This document shows, piece after piece, positions 1 to 11,082 of a stretch of 64,000 nt of DNA. The translations under genes and the position numbers were made by a program. The stretch spans positions 62,001 through 126,000 of the forward strand of contig AJFK01000129.1 of NCBI GenBank assembly GCA_000467715.1, read 5' to 3'. Below the pieces are notes generated by a model, which saw only the letters and a list, made by a program, of their open reading frames with translations, ran no database searches and had not been told where the DNA came from. How positions within the stretch are numbered: position 1 is the stretch's first letter; every line of letters begins with the position of its first letter. The stretch is from Hysterium pulicare CBS 123377 (lineage: Eukaryota; Ascomycota; Dothideomycetes; Hysteriales; Hysteriaceae).

Positions 1-735
1 TTGCTGAAGTGCATACGCGTTATCATATCTGCTCAGATAGTCAGAATTACGCCCGCTCATGCTTTGGTAGGCCTCGATTTCTGAATTTTTCACTTGACTC
101 CCCGGCTAGATCTAGACGCATAGAAAACCAAAAGGGTGCAGCTTACGAAGTCACAGGAATATCTCCACAATCGATAACCTTCGCCCAACTATTGAAGGGG
201 TTCGCTTGCAAAGGCACATTGTACCCACCACTGAACCGAACTTTGCGTGAGCCTTCATCCCCACAACCACACACAAAAGTAAGCCATTTGTTGTTTACAT
301 ACTAGAGATTAAGGCGGCGGGAACCTTGTCTGATACCACTAGGCCCAAATCGGGCACCTGGGCGGTATGAAGTGCCAGTGTCAAAAGGAGCGCCTAAAGA
401 GCGTCAATTGAGGAATTATACTTGAAGATGGTGTAAAAGTTTGTACCAATAAAGGCAATATCGTATTTCACATGGTCGTTGGATAGGCAGGGGTGGTATT
501 GGAGGCGTCCGAAGGTGGAAATGCCTGAGAAGACTGAATCGGCCTATGACTGAAGTCAGTTGAGGTCGTTCAAAGCCGAATTTATTGTTGGACATACCTG
601 AGTCCCGCCATCACCAGGTAGAGTATTATACCACAATCCATGGTGGGGACCGGCAATTGGATCTTGGTCGTGATCATGGTCATCGTGTGCAGCTACAGCT
701 GCTGCAAGAGCTACAACTGCTCCGAAAAGCTTCAT
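1..735 (-). CDS. Agmatinase/ureohydrolase, secreted type, 5' part only (cut by window edge)
   Basis: Ureohydrolases of this family split agmatine (or a related guanidino compound) into an amine and urea using a two-Mn centre. I spliced five exons on the minus strand: 735-598, 543-447, 393-303, 230-147 and 28-1, with consistent phases and GT-AG borders. The N-terminus [16 protein letters not shown] is a signal peptide. A His/Asp-rich stretch (HDDHDHDQ) follows, then family hallmarks: [48 protein letters not shown] and [14 protein letters not shown]. The Mn-binding His/Asp motifs lie beyond the left edge, so activity cannot be judged. The gene was invisible as a long open frame because its exons are 84 to 138 bp. 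Confidence in the family is high. The exact substrate is inferred from recalled fungal relatives. Confidence 0.88.
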
Positions 736-1606
736 CTTGACCCCAATTGCACCTGTAAATTCAATTGAAGCTGGGAAACGAAGAAAGTAACTCGAATTTT
801 GAAGAGGGCGGGAGAGCAGAAGTCATGAGCAAAATACGGAAAGCATAGCAAGATACAGTACCTGTTCTCCTAGCGTGACCTGTTCCTGTTAGGTAAACAG
901 CTCGGAGCTTACCCCGGCCCAAGCAGGTTCATTATGCAGTATGCATAGCAATTGGCTAGACAAGCTCGAGTCTCGACATCAGAGATGGCCGTTAGTAAAG
1001 AGCTTCGGTGATTGCGAAGAGCTCACACGGTTGCGGTCGATGCCCCGCCATTCACGCGTCCGTGCTTGGAGAGCTCCAGCCGATGACGATATTGCATCCT
1101 CCAATCGAAAGCCCGCCTAAAGATTTCGTAACACCGAAACTCATCAGGAATTGTGCTTCATTGCACCCTTATCTGCCGTCTTCTGTAACAAGAAGCTCAA
1201 GCACAAGTCTCGCAGGTCCGATGTTCGCATCTACAGACTCTTACGTATCGAGAATGCAAAGTCGGTCGGTCAGACTGGCTATTTCTCTCCCTTGCATGCG
1301 ATTGCAGCGAGGATACATACAGGAAGGAATATGATTCCGAGGCAACCTGGGCTAAGAGACCGACGTCGGCAGATGCGGACTCCCTGATAAGGCTCCGACG
1401 GTTTTGACGTGCATGAGATGAACGGGTCATCCAAAGCCTGAATCTGGGTTAATTGGCGTGGGGATGTTCGATTGTGCATAGGAGTTCTATTGGTACGGAT
1501 CTCCGTTGTTTTGCTGTCTATGAAACAATCTTCAGCCTTTCTAAAACTTCTATTCAGACAAAATGCACTACTAGGTATTCGTTACACACGACTGACGTAG
1601 AACTAT
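736..1606. other. Spacer between agmatinase start and MATE 3' end
   Basis: This 871-bp stretch must hold the agmatinase promoter and the MATE terminator. I see no coding segment with good codon structure and no repeat. Open frames around 1008-1700 lie on both strands, start at poor codons and have no family features. Confidence 0.5.
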
Positions 1607-3242
1607 TCATCCATGTGCAGCCTCGTCAGCCTCAGCAGGCTCTGATTCTCCCATTTCTGCTCTCTCATCGTTGTCCATCCTGTCGAATGCCTTCTTGACT
1701 TGGTAGTCCCAATTGCTCCACGCAACAATGACCCACTCTGCGAAGCCTACAATGTAGAGTGCAATACACTGCCCGACCCATAAACCAGCGAGACCCCAGC
1801 CGTGGAAGGCAAGATAGATACCAAGCGGCAATGCGCCACAGTAGTAGCTAACGATATTGACCATACCGCCAACAAGCTGCCTCCCCATACCTCGCAATGC
1901 ACCTCCGCAGCTTCCGTTCAAGCCGTCCGCTATCTGGAACAATGCAACATATGGCATGACTTCGGCGGTGAGCTTGATGACCCGGACGTCATCATTGAAG
2001 ATTTTGGCGTAGAAATCCTTCACTCCCATAAGGACTGCAAGGACTATGATACCGAGTATCATACTCAAAACTGCAGCGGTGTTCGCTGCTCTTGCAGCAC
2101 CCTTGGCATTACGAGCTCCAAGAAGATTACCTACGCGAGCACTGGTTGCAACTCCTACCCCAAACGGTATCGTATTCATGACTTGATCAGTGGTCATGAT
2201 AACACTTTGTGCTGCCAAAGGTATAGTCCCAAGTCTTCCTGCCGCAAGAGCAACGATCTCAAATGCCCACCATTCAGTACCGACATGTATGACACCGAGG
2301 AAGGCGAGTTTTGCAAATGTCCCCATGTTATGCAAACATTTGCGACTCCACCCGCCCCAGCATTTCCAGCCATCGATGAACCGAGCGTAAGCGAGCAGGA
2401 GTAGGAAGGATACCCAGTAGGCAATACCAGTTGCAATGGGGGCGCCTAGAAGTCCAATTTTGAAGGTGTAGACGAACAAGAAGTTCAGACCGGCGCTCAG
2501 GGGGGAAGTAATGAGGAGGACGTATGTTCCAGGTCTCATGATTTCTTTACACGTGTCAGTATGTTTTTCCAGCAAGCGCGTAGGCCACCGTACCTTGGGC
2601 TTGAAGATACTTCTTCGTGGCTTCGAAATAGATATATCCAATGCCTCCAGGTACAAGAACACTCAGAAATTTTGCCGAGTCCCGGGCAATGTAGTCCTCC
2701 TGCCCAAGAGCCTTGAATACAGGCTCTGAAAATATCCATAGGATAGCGACTGGCACATAGAACAATGCTAGAATGATAAACGCTCTTTGCAGGATGATTC
2801 CTAGGTCGTGAGGATTTTTGCTTCCCGTAAAACTCGCCGATGCCAAAGTGTCAATGGCCGTTGTACCTCCTAATGCAATAAGCCATGCAGTGGCCATAGC
2901 AAACATGTACGAGAAGGCCGCAGTAGCTAATGCTTCTGGTGACAAGCGTCCGACTATCAACACGGAGATGGTCTGGAGAGAATTTTGGAGGGTATAAGCC
3001 AAGATCACTGGTACGGATCCTCGGAGTAGTATCCAGAATTCTTGGAGGATGAGTTGCCATTTCGACTTGTCTTCGTCCTCGAGCTCATATGATTCGCCCG
3101 TGTCCAATTCATCGTCCGGTTTGGGAAGAAGCGATGTTCGCTCATCGGGTGAGGCTTCTGAATCTTTTGACGACTTGGATGTCTTGAAAAAGTTTGGCAG
3201 CCAGGACTTTGCGCTGGAGATATCATCTTGTCGACTCTCCAT
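1607..3242 (-). CDS. MATE-family multidrug/toxin efflux transporter
   Basis: Integral membrane antiporter of the MATE family, which exports drugs, toxins or metabolites in exchange for H+ or Na+. There are two exons, 3242-2594 and 2544-1607, with a 49-bp intron. Splicing joins the YLQAQ end of exon 1 to EIMRPGTYVLL, giving 528 residues, usual for fungal MATE proteins. The first 75 residues are polar and acidic (cytosolic). Two MatE repeats follow: SVPVILAYTLQNSLQTISVL near residue 80 and the second half beginning around FAKLAFLGVIHVGTEWWAFE. About twelve hydrophobic segments are visible. The tail is acidic (EPAEADEAAHG). The gene is divergent from the DUF6593 gene across a 1.2-kb spacer. Substrate unknown. 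Confidence 0.9.
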
Positions 3243-4406
3243 TTTGGATACAGCTGGGACAAGTAATTATACGAATTGAAATTGAAATTCAATGCGTGGA
3301 TGGAGACCTGTATTTTGGGTACATGTCCAGGAGAACTCTGAAATCAGATCTTCGTCATCGAAAGATAGGAAGGATTAAAGATTAGGAAATGAGATTCGAA
3401 GGCGTTGAAGACTTTAACACTAAAATGATATATATGCGATGACACTACAAATGACAGGACAAAACAAGCGATGCATAGCTGATAGCTGGACTTTCTTCGA
3501 TCGGTGCAGTCATACGTACGCACTGGCTAGAATAAAGGGAATATGCAGGTCTTTCCGACTTCGAATGACAAGTCGGCAATCTGGGAGTGCGATGAGTGGC
3601 CCATAGAGCTGCCGTAGCGTTATCAATTCGCATGTTCCGTTGTTGACTAAACGGCTTCGGTAACAGCTTGAACACTTGAACACTTGAACGCCAATCGAAA
3701 TCGGGGATGTGGATGGATTCGTGCATCCAACATCGCATCTTTTCTATGAACAAGGAAACTCGTAGTCATTGTGCGACCTGTCTCATGAGGCTGAGGATGT
3801 ATGCATTGCGTTATGCTGAGTTTGTTGCACAATCAAATGCAGAGCTTCTTGACGTAAGTGGTTGATGTCGGGCCGAGATTTGGGGGCCTGAAGATCCTTG
3901 GGTTACATGTGATCCCAATGAACCGTTACGAAGAGCTGTAAAACTGTTTCGAACATACGATGTAGGTAGGCAGCCTTTCAAAGTTTGAAATTTATGGCAT
4001 GAACACAACTGTCTTTTGCGTTCGTGGTGTTTATCTGCACATGAGGAAGCACGGTCTAACATTAATCCGGTTATAACGCTAACCGCAGCAACTCCAGGCC
4101 ACCAGGACACAGCCTTGTAGATGAACCATTTTTAGCACAGCCTCTTGGCTGATCTTCCCTCCATAACCGTCGAGCAACGAATCCTTTGCAGCATCCATCC
4201 CTAACGGGCAATGCCTTCACGTTGTGACAGGGCTTAGACGAGGATACGGACTCCGGCCTTCACATGGCTGTGCGCCTGAACGAAACTTGGAATAGGATTC
4301 TGCCTTGCGAATCTTATAACATTTAAGAATACATGGACTCCCGCTGACCTCACCTACTGACTGCTAGGCTCAGTCTTCAATACCTCAGCAAGAATACCAC
4401 AAAATC
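3243..4406. other. Divergent spacer, MATE / DUF6593
   Basis: This region must contain both promoters. It holds a short 8-bp tandem repeat at 3667-3689. On the minus strand a cysteine-containing frame (about 4110-3811) could be joined to an ATG near 4128 by a 49-bp intron, but the donor (GTTAGC) is weak and I recognise no family, so I do not call it a gene. Confidence 0.4.
3667..3689. repeat. Short tandem repeat, 8 bp x ~3
   Basis: The unit CTTGAACA is repeated just under three times. It lies in the spacer upstream of the MATE gene and has no visible role. Confidence 0.8.
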
Positions 4407-5054
4407 ATGGCTTCTTACCAACAGCAACCACAATACCAAAGCGGTGCACCACCACAACACAACAACCAATACGCGCATTCACCTCCCCAACAAGCTCCGC
4501 CTACCATGGCTCAACAAGGACCTTTGGAGTTCCACATCTATGCCGAGAACGGCTTCCTGCGCCGTAAAGGCGTGTCCATCAAGTTCCCCGACAAACGAAC
4601 CGAAGCCTACTACATCGACATCCACCGCAAAGACATGACCGTACATCGAGGGGGTGAAAACGGTCCCGTAGTCGGCGCAATACATTTCCACACCTTCGGT
4701 AGTGACATGGACATCGTCTTCGAAAACAATGAACGCGTAAACATGGCGCGAGAAGGACTGTTTACTAAAACGCACGGCGTAATACTCCCAGCGGGTGGTC
4801 CGAACAAGCAATTTTACTGGAAGAAGGCTTCCTGGGGTGGAAATTTGAAGATTGAGGATTCGGCTGGCACTGTCCTCGCAGAGTTCTCGAGGTCACATGG
4901 CTTTTCGAAAGATGGTCGACTCGCTATAATGGTTTCGGGGCTTGATCAACGCTTCTTGGATCAGATTGTTGTAAGCTTTATGGCTATTGAGGAAAAGCAA
5001 CGGAGGCAACGGCAGAGTTCAGCAGCTGGCGCCGGCGGCGGAGGAGGAGCATGA
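4407..5054 (+). CDS. DUF6593 / tubby C-terminal-like domain protein
   Basis: A 215-residue protein in one exon. Residues 1-38 are Gln/Pro-rich (MASYQQQPQYQSGAPPQ) and probably disordered. Residues 39-198 form one beta-rich domain beginning GPLEFHIYAENGFLRRKG and including IHRKDMTVHRGGENGPVVGA, FYWKKASWGG and VSFMAIEEKQRR. This is the pattern of the fungal DUF6593 group, related to the tubby-C/LURP1-like fold, whose role is unknown. The tail is Ala/Gly-rich. There is no signal peptide or membrane segment, so the protein is likely cytosolic. The start is well placed, with no earlier in-frame ATG. The domain name is from memory and needs a profile search. Confidence 0.75.
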   Translation: MASYQQQPQYQSGAPPQHNNQYAHSPPQQAPPTMAQQGPLEFHIYAENGFLRRKGVSIKFPDKRTEAYYIDIHRKDMTVHRGGENGPVVGAIHFHTFGSDMDIVFENNERVNMAREGLFTKTHGVILPAGGPNKQFYWKKASWGGNLKIEDSAGTVLAEFSRSHGFSKDGRLAIMVSGLDQRFLDQIVVSFMAIEEKQRRQRQSSAAGAGGGGGA

Positions 5055-6110
5055 ACTGGCACTAACTAACTGGGGTAACGAACGTTTCAAGGCTCGGCGT
5101 GGATCACCACAATGGATCTGTATTACTAGTTTCTCTTCACTGTCAATATCTTGATATTCCTTTCTGCTCTTTGCTGCATGTATCATTCCCGTTCTCGTCA
5201 GCCACCTCATGCCAAATGTGAAGGGCTGGACTACTGAACTATGGTCATCTGTAGGAGAGCTGTCTAGTACTGCCCTCCGCTTCCGTGAGGCTTCCGTGAG
5301 GCTTCAATATCGATCATAAGTTGTTAGAATACTTCCAACACCGACCGTTACGTCTGAATTAGTCCAGCCCTCAGCACATTTACGGACATCTCATTTGCGT
5401 CATCGAAGTTTTAATTTTCATCTCATTTCTTACAACGCTATGCTCACCCCTTCAAGATTCTACTATCAGTCATCGCAAATAATGTGGACTTCGCCGAGGC
5501 TCTCAAGCCAGTTCCCATCATGACGTCGATTTAGAGAAGAGCTTTGTAGTCATGGGTTGTTTCAAGTGTGCAAAATTCGAGGCTGGGAGGACCACACGTT
5601 TCGCCCAATCGAAGTACACTTTACTTAGCCTCCGCATAGATGAGAAGTATACGCTAGGGTTTCTTAGACGAGGACTCTGTCAACATTGATACGCATCGTT
5701 CACGTCTTTCTACCTAGTTAGTTTGGCCTTTGCTATACGCATCAAAGTGCTTCCGCTTTCGCAAGCCTGAACAGCATGTTGCTCTTATCCCAATCTTTAG
5801 TTGGTGGCTGGTTTACAAGAACATTTCATTATTGTTCACCTATAATCATCACGGTGGAAGTTAGTAGGTTATCACTCGACCGGCCCGATCATGCAGAGAG
5901 GGCTGAGAACCGGGGTCAAGTTGGCACGAGTCACGAGATGTTATGCAATCTGCGACTTCCAGATCAAGCTAGCCGACTAGGCGTGAAGGAGCTTCTATCA
6001 ACCTCGCTCACTTTCCTTTCACTTCTTCAGAATTCCAACCCATCACCATACTCAAGGTAATCGCTCTTTTTACAGCTCATTTCACACCCTCTCGCAGGGG
6101 ACGGCCTGTC
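5055..6110. other. Spacer with short direct repeat
   Basis: No gene is supported. An 11-bp unit (CTTCCGTGAGG) is repeated twice plus a partial copy at 5280-5305. A plus-strand frame with ATG at 5776 (94 codons) has no domain and poor coding character. It may lie in the leader of the gene at 6111. Confidence 0.4.
5280..5305. repeat. Direct repeat, 11 bp x 2.4
   Basis: Two exact adjacent copies of CTTCCGTGAGG plus four bases of a third, downstream of the DUF6593 gene. Confidence 0.75.
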
Positions 6111-7607
6111 ATGTGTCGATTACTGTTTGAGAAGGAGTTCGAATCAGACGTGAAGCATCGGCCTCGCTTCATCTGGGGTATACCAGTCACCCCTGCGCAG
6201 TTAGGCGCTCATCTTCAAGCTTACACGGAGACGGATGTTCTTACGATACTATTATGCCATCAATTCGGTCAAGGTCCCATCACGCAACTTCCGCGAGAGA
6301 TCCTTGACATCATTATCGAGGAATTGCAGCGCACCTCCAGAGAAACTTATTTTGAGGGTTGGCAAGCTGATTTTAAATGCTTCCTACAGCGATGCGAGAG
6401 AGACGATCACCTTTTCAGAATATATTTGACCGAACTCTACGAGCTCTGCTCTTGCAAGCCTAAAATTGCTGATCGCGGCCCTGATATCAAACCCGACATT
6501 CAGGAAGCTGAAATGGTGAAGTTTGTAAAAGACTTCTTCGAGAAAAATGTGGATGCAAAGGACGAAAATGTGGATACAACGGACGAGACCTGGGACGCCG
6601 AGTACTACTACTGGCTCGAAGATCGGGCCCACTTCAAGCGAAGAGACAACTGGGCGGAACGAACTTGTCAGTGCAAAGGGAGCGATTATGGAGCATCTCA
6701 AGACGGAGCATTCATTAGCGTCAACAAGGTAATGATATTCGACATGTTCTTCATCCTACTGTTTGAAAGCCCTTTAAGGAGCATACGGCCTATAAGGTCG
6801 GTTCCTCAAGCCTGGTTGCGCTGCGCAGAAGGATCGCTACGCGCCTTGCTTCGACTGACTGTTATGGTTTCGCTCAGCCCTGCTCAAAGTCTCCTCCAGA
6901 TAAACATCTGCAATACCAATTAGTCATGAACTCTGCTGACGGGAAAAAACTAGGTCCTCAAGTCACGGTTTGGTTTTCGGGCCGTTCTTTTCCACGAGTC
7001 GATCCCAGAACCATTACTCTATAGCCTCCCAGGCAGTATCTTGAGAAATAATATATCCTACAACACCGTTTGCTTCCTAGTTCCAGCCTTTACCCCACAA
7101 CCCTTACCGCAAATTAATCTACCGATTCCAAGATTCTGGGACTCAGCGGAAGACCATTACCCAGGCAACGACCCTCTCAATATCAAGCCTTTGAAGTCGG
7201 CTATTCGTAGCGTCAAGGGTGAATCTTTTTTGAGGGGCGTTTCACTGGCACAGTACCAACAGGATCGATTTGCCAAAGCGATGAGAACCCTAGGACTGAA
7301 GCCCTACTTTACTCTCACGGAATTGGAACGGCTTGTTACTCCTCATCTTGACCCGATATTGGCAAAGTGCTTGCTGAGCAGTGACTTTGACGAAGATGAG
7401 GAGATGAAAACTCAAGATCTTGAAGACTATCTCAAGAATGAGTGCAAGAGTGCGTACCGACCCTCTTCTTTGCCAATCTTGTTACTCACAATCATAAACC
7501 TAGAGCTTGAGTGTGAATCATGGCCTCAGCCCTTCGTCATTGTTCCTCGCACAGCTATTCATAAGGGCTTCGAAGAGGACACTTGGTCTACTGAATACCA
7601 TTGCTGA
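6111..7607 (+). CDS. Hypothetical protein with F-box-like N-terminal motif
   Basis: Two exons, 6111-6728 and 6954-7607, separated by a 225-bp intron (AAG|GTAATG ... CTAG|GTC), phase 0, giving 423 residues. Around residue 63 the motif LPREILDIIIEELQR resembles the start of a fungal F-box, the segment that binds Skp1 in SCF ubiquitin ligases. It is followed by WQADFKCFLQRCERDDHLF. Residues 120-170 are acidic and charged. Exon 2 starts VLKSRFGFRAVLFHESIPEP and has no recognised domain. The larger-than-usual intron is supported by continuous reading frame before and after it. An additional upstream exon cannot be excluded. The F-box call is an inference from one short motif. Confidence 0.6.
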
Positions 7608-7893
7608 AAGACTGGGGATGGAGGATGTCCATGAGTCGTGGTGCATTCCTCAAATGAGCTCATCATGGTTTACTAGGCAATCCTGAGCTAAGTGAAGGGA
7701 CGCGAATGGTTTGCGCATCTGGACGGCGATCGCAGATGGTACTAACATACAATTTCTGATTCTAGATGGCCGAGAAATTAGATCCACTGACTTAAGCAGC
7801 GATGGGGATTACATACATTCCACAAGGGGAGGAATCTGTTTTCTGGACATGTTCCAAAGTGCATGAGACACTCTAAGGACGTAGCTAAGTAAA

Positions 7894-8388
7894 TCAAGCA
7901 TATAATTTCACACCCTCTTCTTTAAGAATGTCGGACCCACTGAAGTCGTTCGTTTTTGCACTGTTCCAATCTCCGTCGTCAAGAAAAGCCGTTCCTACGT
8001 ACAAAGCTTCGAAACCTACTCTGGAAAAGGCATCCTTTGTCACAACTGTCATCTTGATTCTCGACTCTCGATCTAGCATGCGATGATGAATACTGACGAT
8101 GTGTATTCAAGAGCTGGCCTATTCAAGAGCTGGCCTATCCAAGAGCTGGCCTATTCATATCCATATCGGTCGCCCTTTAAGCCGGGAGCCAGGTAGATAC
8201 CATTGCACCTAGTCACCTTCATCAGCAAGATAGTATGCCCAGGAATGGCATTCCTCGATCGTGAACTTCCGAGTGGGAACAGGATACCGGATGTGACACG
8301 TGGTATATGTACGAAAGGTATTACAAAGGTCCATAGTGGCTACAACAGGGACTCCGTAAACTCGAATTGCGCTCAGCATAAACAACAT
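7894..8388 (-). CDS. Small putative secreted protein, two exons
   Basis: I propose exons 8388-8217 and 8072-7894 with a 144-bp intron (GAAG|GTGACT ... GCTAG|AT), encoding 116 residues. The first residues, MLFMLSAIRVYGVPVVATMD, could be a signal peptide. Cysteines follow at about 22, 31 and 47 (LCNTFRTYTTCHIRYPVPTR, EECHSWAYYLADE). The second half is acidic and polar with even codon use, ending KEEGVKLYA. Both exons read as good coding sequence and the splice keeps the frame. The intron carries a 16-bp minisatellite. I do not recognise the family. The size, leader and spacing suggest a secreted, possibly effector-like protein, but that is inference. No RNA evidence is available. Confidence 0.5.
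8105..8152. repeat. Minisatellite, 16 bp x 3
   Basis: Three adjacent copies of ATTCAAGAGCTGGCCT, the third with one difference (ATCC). They lie wholly inside the predicted intron of the small gene at 7894-8388. Confidence 0.9.
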
Positions 8389-8550
8389 GACTGGCTTTAG
8401 GACAAATATATTCATGCTGATTGATACCCTATTCCCTGATTCAAAATATCTGATGTGCTCTAGGTTTAATATTACATATCCCATATATACCCGACCCTTT
8501 TTCAAGATAAGAGGAGTTTTTGCGCGCACACTACATGTTATAACTTATGT

Positions 8551-11082
8551 TTACTCCGTCATCTCATCCACTTCAGCATAGCTAACCTTACTAGCTCTCG
8601 CACTCCTCCTAGCCGGCGCAGCAACACTTCTCTTCTTCTTAGCAGGCATGATATCTTCATCCTCTCCAACATCACTTGGCGCGGTGACCTCATCTTCCAG
8701 GTCTGACGTCTCAGGTGTAGGAACCTCTTTCGGGGTGCGCTTCTTCGCAGTCATCACGTTCTTTTTCGATGTTTGCTTTGCCGGCGTTTTCACTTCCACG
8801 TCTCCGTTAACTCCGCCCTTGACGATAGCCTCAGCGGCAGCCTTTTTCTTCTTAGCGGGCGTAGCTTTAGCTCCTTCTTCTTTCTTCTTGACTACTCGCT
8901 TTTGAGGTCTCAGCCATTCTTCCATGCCAGAAGGCCAGTAGACTCGGCGGTCGGGACCTCCCATGCCTACGTCTTCATCGGGCACCGAAGCTGGACCCTT
9001 TTCTTCTAAGTCATCGAGAGCCTCGTCGATAGCTTCTAGCTCGTCCTCCTCTTTCTTGGCCTTCTTCCCTTTCTTGGCTTTCGCGGCGGTCCTTGGTGGA
9101 GGGCGATTGTCGTCATTTCTTACGTAGGGGATAATATCGTTGAACGAATCGAAGCCTGGGAGCTTGAATGTACGCATTAGCTCGAAGACAGCCTGTTCCT
9201 TATCCTTGGCCTCGATCATGAGGTCCATATCGACCGGACAGGGCGGCAGAGTCTTTACTCTAGGCGAATGCTTTCTCCTCTGCCTAGGCGTGATGGCGTC
9301 AGGACAGGGTTCAGAGTAATGCATCTTCGGCGTGATACCCTTTCGCGTCCAGGTTTCTAGGATGGCGGGGAATACGTCGATGATGTCTTTAGTGCCCTCG
9401 CGTAACTTATCCTGGTCGAAAATGATGTTGTGATGGTGGAAGTCCAGAACTAGCGGGATGTTTAATTGCTGACACACAGGCAATAAATCATGCACCGACC
9501 AGGATACGTCGTCGTTCTCGAGCACTAAGCGATCTTTAACACCTTGTGGCAATTTGAGGTAGTTCTCACGGAAGCGATCAAGAGTAGCTACTTTATCGCC
9601 GAAGACACCGCCGAGATGCAGGATCATCACCGCATCACGATTTGGTTGGTGTGGTAGATTGAGAAGAGATAGCATCTCAGCATGATAGTCTAGGTCGCGG
9701 ATAGAGGCGTCGATGACGGATTTCCGTGGTGAACCGAGTTGGGTGAACTGATAAGTAAGATGTCAGCCTTGTTTGCTCACTCGCCCGCCTGGACATCTCC
9801 AGATTGCGGCAAGCATCACCTACCTGTCCTGGATGCGTTGTAACTCTATGGCCCAACTCCGCAACGACCCTGCCCACCTCTTCCAATATCTCCTTCGCGA
9901 AGGGTTCCAACTTGTAGCCGTATTCATCGTGACTAGCGAACGGGAACATCTCACTGCTCAACCGCATGAATTTGATGCCGTATTTGTCGTTCCATCTAAG
10001 CATCTTGATAATATCTCGCGCATTTGCGAGACCAAGAGCTTCGACATATTTTTGTCCCAACACAACATCTGCAGGCTTCTCTTTGTCTGGACGGTTCTTG
10101 GTGGGGTGTTCGGGTTGCGAGGGATCGCGGAGAGGATGACGATGCTCGAGGATGGACGCAATTCTACAGGTGCGAGAGCTGAAAACTGGTGGATTGGAGT
10201 TGCGAAGGTAGGTATTGAGGCAGGCCTAACCACAAAGCAGCCGTTAGCATTACTCCAGTCACATCAATAGCAGAGAATATCACTGGAGATTCGTACATAG
10301 CCTAACCGTCCTTTCCAAGGTAAAGGGAGTACCTCGCTGTTCACGGGAGGGGGTCTCTGCAATGCCTCCTTGACTTCCTCCTCATTCTCTCCTTCTCCAT
10401 CGGCTTCAGGGTTGTCCAATACCCCCACGTCCTCCTCGACCTTGACCTTGCTAGGCTTTGCAGCGGTGACATTCTTCGCGGACCCATTAAGCGCTTCTTC
10501 CTTGTTGATGACCTTGCCCTTGCTCTTCACGGGCTTCGGGCCTGTTGACTTCCTATCTTTACCCGACGGCAAAACAAGCTCCGCATCGTCAAGGTCATCA
10601 GGCACATCGGAAAGCTCTGACTCCAGACGGTCTTGAGCGTCAACACCCTCGTCCTGGATGCTAAGTTTAAGCTTCTGGCCTGGCGCGAGAATGGCGGCGT
10701 TCAGATCGCCGTCTGCGGCCCCATCAGGCGAGGCCCGGTACGCATCAACGCTATCGAGCACCTCGGCATTAGCGTTCGGATTGATCGTCGCAAGATTTGC
10801 TTCACGCCTTGACGGTTTGCGTCGGGGCTGCTTTGGCTTCGGAGAGGCGATGTTTCCGGGTGGTGGGACGGTCGTCGAACTCGCCAGGGGTGCAGGCAGG
10901 GAGTTGGTTGTGGTGGTGGAGGGGGCAATGGCTGACCGCTTGCGCTTGGCCATGACTGCGAGGTGTGCGAGGTAATTACTGTCGAGACGGACGACACAGC
11001 TCGCAGTTCGCGTGATGAAACTAGCAGCAGTAGTCCTGTACAGCTGGCGGCCGGTCTGTCTTGGTCGCACGAGGCGTAGCAT
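8551..11082 (-). CDS. uve1: UV-damage endonuclease Uve1 (UVDE)
   Basis: Uve1 nicks DNA 5' of UV photoproducts and other lesions and starts an alternative excision repair pathway. Three exons: 11082-10297, 10225-9824 and 9747-8551 (introns 71 and 76 bp), 794 residues. The catalytic TIM-barrel domain runs from about residue 257 (GRLGYACLNTYLRNSNPP) through IKFMRLSSEMFPFASHDEYG, HRVTTHPGQFTQLGSPRKSV, LHLGGVFGDK and LVLENDD to HHNIIF and MHYSEP. The N-terminal extension is charged. The C-terminal 200 residues are Lys/Ala-rich and probably disordered. Residues 1-43 (MLRLVRPRQTGRQLYRTTAA...) are Arg-rich without early acids, like a mitochondrial presequence. A second Met at 10953 begins MAKRKRS, like a nuclear signal. 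An in-frame stop lies two codons before the first Met. Confidence 0.93.

Noticed and set aside
3811-4128. Possible two-exon Cys-rich small gene on the minus strand
   Set aside because: The splice keeps frame, but the donor is weak, the leader is not a convincing signal peptide and no family is known.
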